From Bradyrhizobium pachyrhizi (GTDB taxonomy: Bacteria > Pseudomonadota > Alphaproteobacteria > Rhizobiales > Xanthobacteraceae), in the NCBI RefSeq assembly GCF_001189245.1, contig NZ_LFIQ01000059.1, positions 41,184 to 105,183 on the forward strand: DNA of 64,000 nucleotides. The letters are read 5' to 3'. Below, piece by piece: positions 18,661 to 27,953 of this stretch; the first letter of the stretch is position 1, and every line of letters begins with the position of its first letter. The translations under genes were made by a program, and so were the position numbers. The notes below the pieces were generated by a model that saw only the letters and a list, made by a program, of their open reading frames with translations, was not told where the DNA came from and did no database searches.

Positions 18661-18993
18661 TCTTCGGCGTGGCCGTTGGAAATTCGAGCGTCGCGAGATA
18701 TTGGGCGGCGTCGCAAACGACCTCGTGTATCTCGCTCGGCTCGCCCGTGGACCCGCGAGCAACGCCAGCAGGCCATCAAGACTGCCAACGCGATGCACGA
18801 GCAGCTGGATGACGCGATCAACCATTGCTACTTGTCAGAAATCGCCGTGGACCATCTGAAAGCCATCTTCGGCGAGCGAATTCCCAATCGTCCTGATCTC
18901 GTCAAAGCTCACGCCGCTGCGGCTGCGGCTGTCGTAGCTGCACCGGCCATCATCTCGCCGGCGCCGTCTGTGGGGCGGTCGACCAGTGGATGA
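18661..18993 (+). pseudogene. C-terminal remnant of a probable CD-NTase (CBASS cyclase)
   Basis: The last 60 codons (MHEQLDDAINHCYLSE, then HLKAIFGERIPNRPDLV) resemble the common C-terminal helix and FGxRxP ending of CD-NTase/SMODS nucleotide cyclases. Further upstream the signal passes into another frame (ILGGVANDLVYLA) and stops at about 18660, where AbiEii sequence begins on the other strand. The TGA at 18991 overlaps the GTG of the downstream E2-E1 gene at 18986, the coupling expected for a cyclase followed by Cap2. The catalytic part is absent. The assignment rests on ending similarity and context, so it is moderate. Confidence 0.45.
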
Positions 18994-20765
18994 GCAGGAG
19001 GGCCTCCGAGCAATCGATGCGGCGCTGAGACAGGAGGGCTTCAAGAAGAATTGGAGCCAGAGCGCGCATCCATACTACGTCGGCCGGATCGACCGGCATG
19101 GTCTGGAGGCCGAGGTGTCGATCGAGGTGCCTGACCTAGATTTCGTCGATCCCCCGGTCATCAAACTGCTCTCGCGCGGCAAAGCGGAAGGTAAGCGAAC
19201 GCCGCATTTGCTCAGGCCAGACGACATGATCTGCTATGTCGCAAGAAATGCCATGGTGTTCGATCGGTACGACCCCGGGGGGACCGTTCTGCAATGTCTG
19301 AAGCTGGCGGAGAAGGTTCTGGGCGATGGGCTTCGTGGCCGTTCCGATCTCGACTACGTCGACGAATTCAGCCAGTACTGGGCTGCCGGCCCTTTAATCC
19401 TGGTGGATCTGCCAGAGGGTTTTCAAGGCGAGGGTGAGATATTCTTTCGGGCTGTCACGGACGGCCAACGACAAGCTGGTGCTGGCGCAGAAGGAGGGCC
19501 TCGCCCCTTCCCTCAAGGCGCTTCATGCGGCTAATCGCGGCACCAAGGCTACTCCGGAAACTGCACCTTGCCGGATCGTGCGGGTAGCTTTCGATCTGGG
19601 CGCAGATGGGGGCGGAGTCCTGCCCCGCAATCTTCGAGCCCTGGCCGCATTCCTCGACCGGATTGGCGTCGCAAGCGAATTGGAGCCCGCGCTGGGGCTG
19701 GGCACCGGTCTGACGCGTTGGATCGCAATCTGCGCACCCAATGCCATCTGTCTCGCCGAGATCCAGATCCCCAAACGCTTTGATCGTCCCGAATTGATGA
19801 AATCCCGGAAGTCGGCTCTGCCGAAGATCCTGCTCGACCATACCGAGGATGTGTCGAACGCCATCTGGGCTCTCCAATCGATGAACGCTTTCTCTTCCAG
19901 CGCAATCTTGGCACTGAGCCGAGCCTCGCCGGAAAGAACATTATTCTGATCGGCTGCGGGACCATCGGTGGATTTCTCGGCCTACAATCTCGCGCAAAGC
20001 GGCGCCGGTTCGCTGGGAGGATGCCTCACCCTGATCGACTCCGATAGATTATCGCCGGCCAATCTCGGGCGGCATATTCTCGGGATCTCCTTTCTTGGCC
20101 GGAACAAAGCGGACGGTTGTGCCGAGTACATTCGCGGACAGCTTCCGCACCTCGCAATCGAAAGCCGTCCTCTGGACGCGACCGCGATCCTGGCGTCGTT
20201 GTCAGGCGACCTGATCATCGACGCAACGGGTGAAGAACCATTCTCCATTGCCTTGAATCATCATGCCCTCTCGCGGCGACCGAACTTTCCGCCGGTTCTT
20301 CACGCCTGGATCGTCGGCAACGGCGGTGTGACCCAGGCTTTGCTCTGCGATGGACCGGAGCACGGGTGCTTCAAGTGCCAAAAGCCCAAGCTTGCCAGCG
20401 AACCGCGCTATAGGGTCCTGCGTCCAGACTCCGGCAACGAGCTGCAACGCAATCCTGCCTGCGGAGACGGCCTCTCACCGTTCCCGGTCTCGGCATCGAT
20501 GTCGGCGGCAGCCCTGGCCCTTGACCTTGTTCTCGCATGGAACAGCGGCGATCTGAGGCATCGCTACCGAACCCGTGTGCTCGATCCGGATCGCAGCTTC
20601 CAGATCAAGGATATGAACCTCACGCCCGCTCCAGAGTACCCGGCTTGCCGAACGCGCAATCCTCGCGATCAGCAAATTGTTGAGGTAATTGCGCTGATTC
20701 CGGACCCTGAACGGATTCATACTCGCGATCGCGTATATTCTTTTGCCATACGGGTTTGCGTATAG
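18986..20765 (+). pseudogene. Cap2-like E2-E1 fusion of a type II CBASS, multiply frameshifted
   Basis: The first 150 codons form an E2-like domain with PHLLRPDDMICYVARN, where the cysteine is the probable thioester site. The frame then changes near 19440, and the next stretch (TANDKLVLAQKEGL, GLGTGLTRWIAICAP) is the linker. A further change near 19860 gives IILIGCGTIGGFLG, the ATP-binding glycine loop of an E1. Another just after 19970 gives AQSGAGSLGGCLTLIDSDRL, then GDLIIDATGEEPFS, HGCFKCQKP and NPACGDGLSPFPVSASM, the adenylation and catalytic-cysteine regions. In working CBASS, Cap2 conjugates the cyclase to targets and primes it. Three or more shifts make this a pseudogene. No JAB (Cap3) or effector gene is present. 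Confidence 0.75.
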
Positions 20766-20820
20766 AGCCTAAATATCCGAGATCGCGTATATTGACAAAA
20801 TATACGCGATAAAGTATATT
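20727..20820 (+). promoter_or_regulatory. hipBA promoter overlapped by a palindromic operator
   Basis: A near-consensus promoter has TTGACA at 20792-20797 and TATATT at 20815-20820 with a 17-base spacer. A perfect 12-bp inverted repeat (ATCGCGTATATT, five bases, then its complement) covers 20782-20810 and so includes the -35 box. A second half-site with the same GATCGCGTATATT core lies at 20727-20739, and a weaker one (AGTATATT) follows the spacer. This layout fits autorepression by HipB. Confidence 0.8.
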
Positions 20821-20837
20821 CTTACTGGAGGTTGGAT

Positions 20838-21092
20838 ATGACCCAGGATATTGCCCGCACGGAAAAGCAGCTGGGAGCCATATTACGCCGGGCTCGCAAA
20901 CAGGCCGGACTGACGCAGTCCGATCTGGGCAAGCGCATGCACCTGCGCCAGGGAACAGTTTCCCGCCTGGAGGGGGGCGCGCCTGCAATCCAGTTGCGCA
21001 CCCTGATGGAAACCCTGGCGGCCCTTGATCTCGAGTTGGTCATCCGCCCGCGCAGCAAGGCGAGCGCTGCCGACATTGAAAGCGTCTTCTGA
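20838..21092 (+). CDS. hipB: HipB-type antitoxin, XRE helix-turn-helix
   Basis: The 84-residue protein has an XRE helix-turn-helix: LGAILRRARKQAGLTQSDLG, then LRQGTVSRLEGG. The C-terminus contains LMETLAALDLELVIRPRS, a common HipB ending. A GGAGG site lies six bases before the ATG at 20838. Its stop overlaps the ATG of hipA by one base (TGATG), the usual coupling that keeps antitoxin in excess. HipB neutralises HipA and binds the palindrome just upstream to repress both genes. The frame is intact. Confidence 0.93.
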   Translation: MTQDIARTEKQLGAILRRARKQAGLTQSDLGKRMHLRQGTVSRLEGGAPAIQLRTLMETLAALDLELVIRPRSKASAADIESVF

Positions 21093-22417
21093 TGGCCCGT
21101 CCGAGAACAAACGCTCCCTTGCATGTGTTCGTCAACGGACGGTTGGTCGGCACGCTTCGGCGGGAGTCAAGCGGAGCAATCGATTTCCGGTACGATCCGC
21201 AATGGCTGGCCTGGAAAGCCACTTTTCCGATTTCTCTATCGCTGCCCCTTCGGGAGGACCGCTACATCGGCGCGCCGGTCATCAACGTATTCGACAATCT
21301 GCTCCCCGATAGCGAACAGATCCGCAGACGCGTGGCCGAACGTGTTGGGGCGACTGGAATCGATGCCTATAGCATGCTGACCGCGCTCGGGCATGATTGC
21401 GTTGGCGCGCTCCAGTTTCTGCCTGAAGGGATTGATCCAGGTCCGGCCGGGAAGGTCGATGGGAAACCGATCAGTAACGCCGATATTGGCAAGATCATCC
21501 AGAACCTCGCCGCCGCTCCGCTGGGGGTTGGCGAGGATGAGGAATTCAGAATTTCGATTGCGGGCGCGCAGGAGAAAACCGCCTTACTTCGCCGCGATGG
21601 CAAATGGTACAAGCCGGTCGGCACTGCCGCGACCACGCACATTCTTAAGCCGCAAATTGGCCAGCTGCCAAACGGCATAGACCTGTGCAACAGCGTTGAG
21701 AACGAATATTTCTGCCTGAAACTGCTGTCCGGCCTCGGCGTGCCAACTGCCAACGCGGAGATCGGTGACTTCGGGGGACGCCGAACGCTCATCATCGAGC
21801 GATTTGATCGCCGCTGGACAGGCGACGGGCGCTTGCTGCGCCTTCCCCAAGAAGATGTTTGCCAGTCTCTGTCGGTCCCGCCCTCGAGGAAATACCACTC
21901 GGAAGGCGGCCCGGGGATGAAAGAGATTCTGGAGCTACTCAAGGGCAGCGACGCGCCGGCCGAGGATCTGGCGACATTCATGCGCGCAGCCATCGCGTTC
22001 TGGCTTGTTGGAGCAACGGACGGTCACGCCAAGAACTTCAGTGTGTTTCTAAGCCCCGGCGGGCGCTTCCGCCTCGCTCCCCTGTATGACGTGCTCGCCG
22101 CCCAACCGAGCCTGGATGCAAAGCAGATTCAACCCAAGGCGTTCAAGCTCGCGATGTCTGTCGGCAAAAGCCGTCACTATAGAATGAGCGAAATTCAGCC
22201 TCGCCACTTCATCCAGACGGCCGAAATTTCCGGTGTCGGAGCTACCGTCGTCCGTGCAATTTTCGAGTCTCTGGTAGAAAGTTTCGAGCCGGCTTTCGCC
22301 CGGGTTCTTGAAAAGCTTCCGAAGAACTTTCCGTCGGAACTGACGGAGTCGATACGGATCGCTGCTCTGCACCGGATCACCAAGATCAAGGAAGCCAGGT
22401 CCGATGCAGCATCTTGA
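21092..22417 (+). CDS. hipA: HipA-type serine/threonine kinase toxin
   Basis: This full-length 441-residue HipA family kinase starts LHVFVNGRLVGTLRRE and has ISIAGAQEKTALL (the flexible P-loop whose serine is autophosphorylated in E. coli HipA), FWLVGATDGHAKNFS (catalytic loop aspartate) and LAPLYDVLAA (metal-binding aspartate). E. coli HipA phosphorylates glutamyl-tRNA synthetase and causes persistence; the target here is unknown. All key residues are present and the gene is unbroken, unlike the defence genes immediately upstream, so this toxin-antitoxin pair is probably active. It could stabilise the mobile region. Confidence 0.94.
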   Translation: MARPRTNAPLHVFVNGRLVGTLRRESSGAIDFRYDPQWLAWKATFPISLSLPLREDRYIGAPVINVFDNLLPDSEQIRRRVAERVGATGIDAYSMLTALGHDCVGALQFLPEGIDPGPAGKVDGKPISNADIGKIIQNLAAAPLGVGEDEEFRISIAGAQEKTALLRRDGKWYKPVGTAATTHILKPQIGQLPNGIDLCNSVENEYFCLKLLSGLGVPTANAEIGDFGGRRTLIIERFDRRWTGDGRLLRLPQEDVCQSLSVPPSRKYHSEGGPGMKEILELLKGSDAPAEDLATFMRAAIAFWLVGATDGHAKNFSVFLSPGGRFRLAPLYDVLAAQPSLDAKQIQPKAFKLAMSVGKSRHYRMSEIQPRHFIQTAEISGVGATVVRAIFESLVESFEPAFARVLEKLPKNFPSELTESIRIAALHRITKIKEARSDAAS

Positions 22418-22705
22418 TTCCGGCTGAGACCAATAAAGGGTGCCGCCGGCAGCAAGGGATCCTTGAGGTTCGACGCATGCGTTTTTGGAAAACATAAACA
22501 ACGCGCGCCTCATCTCACAGAGCCCCGATCTCAGTTCGAGATCAAAACGGCATTTCAGCTCCCACGAAATATTGGAAGGAACGCGATCTCGAAAGCACCC
22601 TCGGCGACGGGAGTCGTCCACATCGGAAAGGCGAACCCAACAGGATCAATTCGCCTTAGCCATCAATCTTGCACGCGATCACAGTCAACTCGATATTTCC
22701 GACGT
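22418..22705. other. intergenic region between convergent genes
   Basis: This 288-bp stretch lies between convergent hipA and the hydrolase gene. No gene or clear terminator hairpin was found. Confidence 0.3.
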
Positions 22706-23572
22706 CTATTTAAGGCTTCTACATCTAGTCCGGCGGAGGCCGACGGCCAAGAAGCGATCCAGCATGGCATTGACCTGGTCGGCAACCTCGATTGTGTTGA
22801 AATGTCCGGCGAGCATTGTCTTCGCTATTACCAGCTGTGGACAGATCTCCTGCAGACGATCCAGGTCGCGCGTCACGTTCACAAGCGGAACATCTGCGGA
22901 AATATAGGCCATGGGAATCCGGCAGGCTTCTGCTGCAGGGACGGGATCATAATTCAAGGTTGCGTTCCTTATCATCGAATAGGCCACATGCTGTGGCGTT
23001 TTTTCGCAAGACGGAAGCACATAGGTCTCGTAGATCATCTTTCGCCGGGTGGGATCGTCAAAATCGCAGCCCATCTCCCACGCGTTCGCCTTTGAGACCG
23101 CTAGATAGTCGGGTCCGCCAATGCCTTCCAGTAGCCTTGTAAGCTCGCGAGATTCGCGCAAGATCGGAGACGGCATGACGATTGTGTCGATCATGACCAC
23201 GCCTGAGGCCAGGTCAGGATAGCGGCCGCACAGTTCGAGCGCGATCCGGCCTCCCATGCTGTGGCCGATCACAACCGGCTTGAGCAATTCCAGCTGAGCG
23301 CATTGCCAAGCGATATCGTCAGCAAATCCTGCGATGGTGTACTCCTGCTCGGGTGCATCGCTGGCGCCGTGGCCGCGAATATTGACGGCCACGACACGAC
23401 GGCTTTGAGCAAAATGGGCGATCTGCGGCGTGAAGATGCCGTGGTCGCCGGTCCAGCCATTGATAAGGAGCAGCGGAGGGGTTTGCGGGGCTGCAGGTCC
23501 GACCTCAACATGTGCCAAACGTACGCCGTCGCGACACAACAAGACGGGCTGCAATGTGCCACAGGAAATCAC
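22706..23572 (-). CDS. alpha/beta hydrolase
   Basis: This 288-residue soluble hydrolase of the haloperoxidase/esterase group has the oxyanion region LLLINGWTGDHGIF, the nucleophile elbow VVIGHSMGGRIAL, a late aspartate around PMAYISADVP and the histidine in MLAGHFNTIEVAD. The sequence AVNIRGHGASDAPEQEYTI is typical of the family. The substrate cannot be deduced. It is transcribed in the same direction as the glycosyltransferase gene 249 bp upstream, so the two may act in one pathway, but the gap leaves this open. Length and residues are normal. Confidence 0.9.
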   Translation of the reverse strand: MISCGTLQPVLLCRDGVRLAHVEVGPAAPQTPPLLLINGWTGDHGIFTPQIAHFAQSRRVVAVNIRGHGASDAPEQEYTIAGFADDIAWQCAQLELLKPVVIGHSMGGRIALELCGRYPDLASGVVMIDTIVMPSPILRESRELTRLLEGIGGPDYLAVSKANAWEMGCDFDDPTRRKMIYETYVLPSCEKTPQHVAYSMIRNATLNYDPVPAAEACRIPMAYISADVPLVNVTRDLDRLQEICPQLVIAKTMLAGHFNTIEVADQVNAMLDRFLAVGLRRTRCRSLK

Positions 23573-23821
23573 GGTCTTTCCTCCTTAACTTGGTTGGCAT
23601 TCAAGCGAGCTGGACGAGATGTCCGGCCGAACGAACGACGCCAGAAGACGAGGCAACAGGGTGAAGGCGAACGAATTGGGATGAATGCGCACGGCTTTAT
23701 TTCTCGTGATCTGTGTCAGGGCTGGCGCCATCGCAGCTTTGAGCTATTTCGTCAGGGAGACAATGCATTCGACCGGGCACCCGCCCTCGAGATCGCCGGA
23801 TCGGGACCGGGATGCAGTTCG

Positions 23822-25081
23822 TCACGAGCGGCTTCGTCGCCGTCGTCCGATCGCGGCAAGGATCTCCATCTCCTGGACAAGAGGCGATGTATCGATATCG
23901 GCTTTGATAACTTCGCCGAGCTTTCGGGCTGCGACCTTGAATTGCGATCCTTCGATCAGCTGCTTTGTCGCTGTCGCTATCTCCGGTTCGGATGCTGTCG
24001 GTGGCAATCGAAGCCCTACGCCCTTTGCTTCGACCCTTGCAGCGTTCGCCGATTGGTCTCGTCCCATTGGCAGAATGAGTTGCGGCAAAGCATTGATGAT
24101 TGAACGGGTGACCGTCCCGTGGCCTCCCTGAGATATGACAAGAGAAACATCCTTCATAACGGTGTCGTGGGGCGCGCCGCAAACCAGATGGACGTTCTTC
24201 GGAGCATGAAAACCGGCTATGTCCAGATTCGGACCTGCGGTGAAAACAGCTTCGATATCCATGGCGCCGACGGCATTGATGACGCGTTGGAACAAGTCTC
24301 GCTGGCCCTGCGCTCCCGTGCTGCAGGCGATCAGCGCGCGGGGACGATCGAGTCCCGCGGACCAGGGAGCCTGCCACGACCTGGACCAGTCCGGCACATC
24401 GAGCAAGGGTCCGATATAGCGGAAGCTGCCCGGAAGAGCGTCTGCCTTGAAATCGAAGGCCTGGCTGATTGCCAACAGAACTCGATCAGCCTGGTCGAAC
24501 AGGTCCATGGCGTCTGGAAGAACAGGCAGGCCGAAATCGACGCGGGCTCTATTGAGGACAGGAAGGGACGCGTTCATCGCCGCAGCGAGCGCAGCAGAGG
24601 CTGCCTCGACCTCGGCGCGCTCCTTTGGCGTTTTCGGTTGCCCCAGCCCGGAAGTCGCAGGCGGCATTCCGGGAAGAATCCGAATGCTGACGTGCGGCGA
24701 GAGAAACGCGAAAGGCACGCCAGATGCCTGCGCCCCGACCGCCGCGCCAAACAGGAGGTCGAGACCGAGGACCGCATCTGTTGACACGCGGGCAATCTCG
24801 TCGCGAATATCGGCCGCATAGGCAGAGCAAGGCTCAAACACGACCCTGCGCATGCGATCTCGCAAGTCCGAGACATCCGTTGGGTCCGCGGCCTCCCCCT
24901 TCGGGCCGCGGCGCCATGTCACGAATTCGAAATCACCGGCCTCGACTTCTGACCGCATGGCCGGATCGGCGATCACCCGGACATGATGACCGTGCCGGCG
25001 CAATCGTCGAGCCGCTGTAAGCAGCGGACTGAGATTTCCCAACGTGCCCCACGAGGCGAAGAGAAAATTGTAGGATGTCAC
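23822..25081 (-). CDS. UGT/MGT-type glycosyltransferase (GT1 family)
   Basis: The 419-residue enzyme starts with the Rossmann half typical of GT1 enzymes (YNFLFASWGTLGNLSPLLTA) and ends with the nucleotide-sugar signature LVISQGGHGTVTRSIINALP followed by LILPMGRDQSANAARVE. Such enzymes glycosylate small molecules or lipids using UDP- or dTDP-sugars. I chose the GTG at 25081 because AAGGAG lies six bases upstream and the conserved N-terminal strand starts there; an ATG eight codons earlier lacks such a site. The hydrolase gene downstream may be co-transcribed. The acceptor is unknown. Confidence 0.88.
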   Translation of the reverse strand: MTSYNFLFASWGTLGNLSPLLTAARRLRRHGHHVRVIADPAMRSEVEAGDFEFVTWRRGPKGEAADPTDVSDLRDRMRRVVFEPCSAYAADIRDEIARVSTDAVLGLDLLFGAAVGAQASGVPFAFLSPHVSIRILPGMPPATSGLGQPKTPKERAEVEAASAALAAAMNASLPVLNRARVDFGLPVLPDAMDLFDQADRVLLAISQAFDFKADALPGSFRYIGPLLDVPDWSRSWQAPWSAGLDRPRALIACSTGAQGQRDLFQRVINAVGAMDIEAVFTAGPNLDIAGFHAPKNVHLVCGAPHDTVMKDVSLVISQGGHGTVTRSIINALPQLILPMGRDQSANAARVEAKGVGLRLPPTASEPEIATATKQLIEGSQFKVAARKLGEVIKADIDTSPLVQEMEILAAIGRRRRSRS

Positions 25082-25795
25082 AGCCACTCCTTTGCAGTCG
25101 CGCATTAGAAAATTCGCACTCTCGTCATGCGACGCTACTCGAATTCGCGCGTGCGCCCCTGGGACGCTGCATGCGAGCAGTCCGGCAGGCGGGAGACGGA
25201 AGCGTATTACCCGCATGACAGAAGCGCGCCGGGCTTCCAACGCGCTGGAGCGATGTGGCGCGATTCTTCGAAGAGAACGCGACCGACGCATCGAGATGGT
25301 GCCCTCACGCCTAGTGCGCCGAAGTACAGGATCTCTTGAAGAGAAGCGTGAAGCTCGTGACTTGTCGATGATTCATTGACGCCGCGTGTCGTTTCGTCAT
25401 GGCCTCAAACCTACAAGCTCACGCCACGTGAGATGCAAGTTGTTTTTGGCAGTCTCGCAGACCTCATTTTAGTCTGCCGCCGGCGAAGTGCGCCTCCGCG
25501 CACTCCTGACTTTCGAGGAAGAGAAACGAGCTGCCTAATGCTACTTGTTCCGCCATCTGATCCGCCTGTCGCGACCCGCCGGGATCTACAACCTCGCCGC
25601 GCAAGGTCACAACCCGCAATCCGCTGCGTACGTCACATCCCGACAGAAGACATGCATGGCCGCCAGCATGCCCCTGGAACGTCGCCACCGAATTGTCAGA
25701 TTTCCGACATTGCCGGCTTCAACCGACGTGGCTCTGATCTGACAGCACCGTAGTCCGCATCTGACGTGTTTTGACGCGACGCGATGGCCACGATC
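25082..25795. other. intergenic region, no gene supported
   Basis: About 700 bases upstream of the glycosyltransferase and behind the chitinase gene. Open frames exist on both strands, but none has a good start site, a recognisable motif or normal composition. Confidence 0.35.
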
Positions 25796-27025
25796 CTATT
25801 CGGATGTTCGCCCGGGAGGGACGTGGAGAGCCGCGAGTAGCGAACCGTCGTCGGCAAACAGGTCCCAGATCATGATCCCGGCAAGTTTACGCTCGCGCGC
25901 GTACTTCGCCTTGCGTGCGATGGAGAGCGGATCGTCGTAGCTGATCCATATGCGCCGTTTGGCGTCATAGAGCCACGGTACCTGGGCCTCCTCGCTCCAA
26001 TACCGGCGAAAGCCCTGCTCTTGCGGTCGCCGGGCAACAAGCTCTCGATAATCGATGCCGTCGCTCCCTCCCCACTCCCCGCTCTCCGCCGCCCCCTTTT
26101 GAAAGAGCCCGCTGTGCTCCTGCGGAATGTCGGCAACAGCCCGGCCATAGAAGGCTACTCCGAGCGTGATCCTGCCCGGCGGCACACCGGCCCGGATCAA
26201 GGCATTCACACTTGCGTCGACATTCAGATCGGGATCCGGATCGCCTGCGCTGGCGAACAGCGGAGCATTGAAGCCGGCAAAGGCCGAGCCCGCGTGATAG
26301 TCATAGGCCATCAGATGGATCCGGTCGACCAGCCGGGCCAGAGCGGCCGCCTCTAGATTGACAATCTTGTCGGGCGCGGCCGAAACGGCAATGGTGAGCT
26401 CCAGCTCCCTGCGCCCCTGTGCGGAAAAGGCGGTGAGCTTGCGGCGGAGTTCGGCGATCAGGAGCGTGAAATTTGTACGGTCCTCGGGGCGTGCGAGATT
26501 TCCTGCGCGTCCTCCCGAGACGGGAAACTCCCAATCGACGTCCACACCATCGAACAGAGCAGGATACGGCCGAAAGAACGCCTCGATGACAGATTGCGCG
26601 AAGCGCGCGCGCGAGAGCGGCGTGGCAGCGGCGGCCGAGAAATATTTCGATCCGCTCCATCCGCCCAGTGAAATCAGGATCCGAAGCTCCGGACTATTCC
26701 GCTTCAATTCGGCGAGCTGTGCGAAATTGCCGCCGAACGGATTCGAGGGCGAGGCTCCGTCGCAGGCTCCTGCGTCGGCGCAGCGATCCGCAAGTTCGGC
26801 CAGTCCGTCCGCAGAAACGGTACCGAACGCATACATCAAATGGGTCAGCTCGCGAGCCGGGATCGTCTTGATGCTTGGACCGCCTGGCCGGGCCTTCCAC
26901 GGGGCGACATAGCCGGCGACCACGGGGCTTCTGGCCGGCGCGGTTCGCCCCCGCTGCATCTGCGCGTATCCGCACAGGAGGGTAGACAATCCGGCAGCGG
27001 CGAACGTTCGGCGACTAACGGCCAC
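25796..27025 (-). CDS. GH18 chitinase-like glycoside hydrolase
   Basis: This GH18 enzyme hydrolyses beta-1,4-GlcNAc chains such as chitin. It has the conserved SLGGWSGS block, the catalytic FDGVDVDWEF (DxxDxDxE) motif, MAYDYHAGS with the substrate-positioning tyrosine, and a late IMIWDLFADDGSL block. The first residues (VSRRTFAAAGLSTLLCGYAQ) carry a twin-arginine-like signal, so it is probably exported, perhaps as a lipoprotein given the LLCG. I chose the GTG at 27025 for the signal; a TTG at 27070 would add fifteen residues. In rhizobia such enzymes could trim lipochitin signals or fungal chitin; neither is shown here. Confidence 0.88.
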   Translation of the reverse strand: MAVSRRTFAAAGLSTLLCGYAQMQRGRTAPARSPVVAGYVAPWKARPGGPSIKTIPARELTHLMYAFGTVSADGLAELADRCADAGACDGASPSNPFGGNFAQLAELKRNSPELRILISLGGWSGSKYFSAAAATPLSRARFAQSVIEAFFRPYPALFDGVDVDWEFPVSGGRAGNLARPEDRTNFTLLIAELRRKLTAFSAQGRRELELTIAVSAAPDKIVNLEAAALARLVDRIHLMAYDYHAGSAFAGFNAPLFASAGDPDPDLNVDASVNALIRAGVPPGRITLGVAFYGRAVADIPQEHSGLFQKGAAESGEWGGSDGIDYRELVARRPQEQGFRRYWSEEAQVPWLYDAKRRIWISYDDPLSIARKAKYARERKLAGIMIWDLFADDGSLLAALHVPPGRTSE

Positions 27026-27169
27026 GACGCACGACCTTAAGTTCTCTGTCGGACTGCCCCTTCGTACCAACCGACATCTCGATCACCTCTATGATATCGC
27101 CCCTCGCAACCGCGCACCTACTAACCTCGCACCGACCTGGTCCGCAGCGTTAGCCGATCAGCAAAGAGC

Positions 27170-27953
27170 TCAGGAGATGTCGTCCTTATCTTTGCCCTTG
27201 CGCCGGAGCAAGTCACGATAGCCACCCCGCATGAGACGCAGTCCCATCTGGACCAGACGAATGGTCCGGCTACGCAGATCGTGTGTCTTCCAGCCTCGAC
27301 CCGGAATGCGGTTCATTCCAAACAGGCCTTGCGCGATCTCACGATAGCTGTTCCCTTCCAGCCATCCGTCCACGCCACGCAGAGCGAAGCTATGACGGTG
27401 CCGGCTCGCAATCGATTGAGCAAGAGGGGGCGGTCCGACCGGGCGCTGTTCGAGCGCTAGCCACAATCGATGAGCTGCGCGCAAACGGATGTCGAAGTTG
27501 CGATCTAGCGGCAGGTCGAGGGCAACCAACGAGCCGCTGGGTACGAGTTCTCTCAGCCAAAGACGATGCCTTACTCCGCCGAGTGGCACGATAGCATGCC
27601 ATCCATCTGGAGCCTCACGAAGGTCGTGGCCCACCAGATTGCCGAAATCAAGTTCATAGGTTTTGGAATCTGTCGAGCAGGTCGCCTGGCGGACGGTTAG
27701 GACGGTCGACAGTGCCTCAGGTGCCCAGAAAACAGCTTGGTCGACGAACGCCTTCTGTGGATCAGCCGGGAAACGTCAGTCCCCACTTCCTTCGGAAGGC
27801 GTCCGTCGCGCTGGATTGTTTGCTGCTGACCAGAGTCCTGTAGTCTTTTTGATACTCGCGATCGCGGCGTAGCCACTCCCAGGCTATGTCAACCGCTTCG
27901 GCCGTCTTGATCTCATGGTACGAGTTCTCTGATCTCCAGTCCGCACCTAGCAT
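27170..27953 (-). CDS. fseA: FseA-like ICE excision activator made by +1 frameshifting (copy A)
   Basis: The first frame (ATG at 27953) gives a DUF6499-type domain: LGADWRSENSYHEIKTAEA, then WLRRDREYQ and FRRKWGLTFPG, ending at a TGA (27762). Read +1 after the CCC at 27768-27770, the protein continues ADPQKAFVDQAVFWAPEALS and runs without a break into a DUF2285 domain (DGWHAIVPLGG, LPLDRNFDIRLRAAHRLWLA, GNSYREIAQGLFG). This is the layout of msi172/msi171 of the Mesorhizobium ICE, whose product FseA activates excision and is made by low-level +1 frameshifting. FseA turns on the excisionase gene. Both parts are intact, so the gene may be active. A degraded QseM-like stub lies upstream. Confidence 0.82.
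27762..27773 (-). promoter_or_regulatory. programmed +1 frameshift site, TTT CCC GGC TGA
   Basis: On the minus strand the zero frame reads TTT CCC GGC TGA. Skipping one base after CCC gives GCT GAT CCA, which opens the whole C-terminal domain. A proline CCC codon with a following G can re-pair in the +1 frame (CCG), and the stop two codons later would slow the ribosome. Both are features of known +1 sites. Confidence 0.7.
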
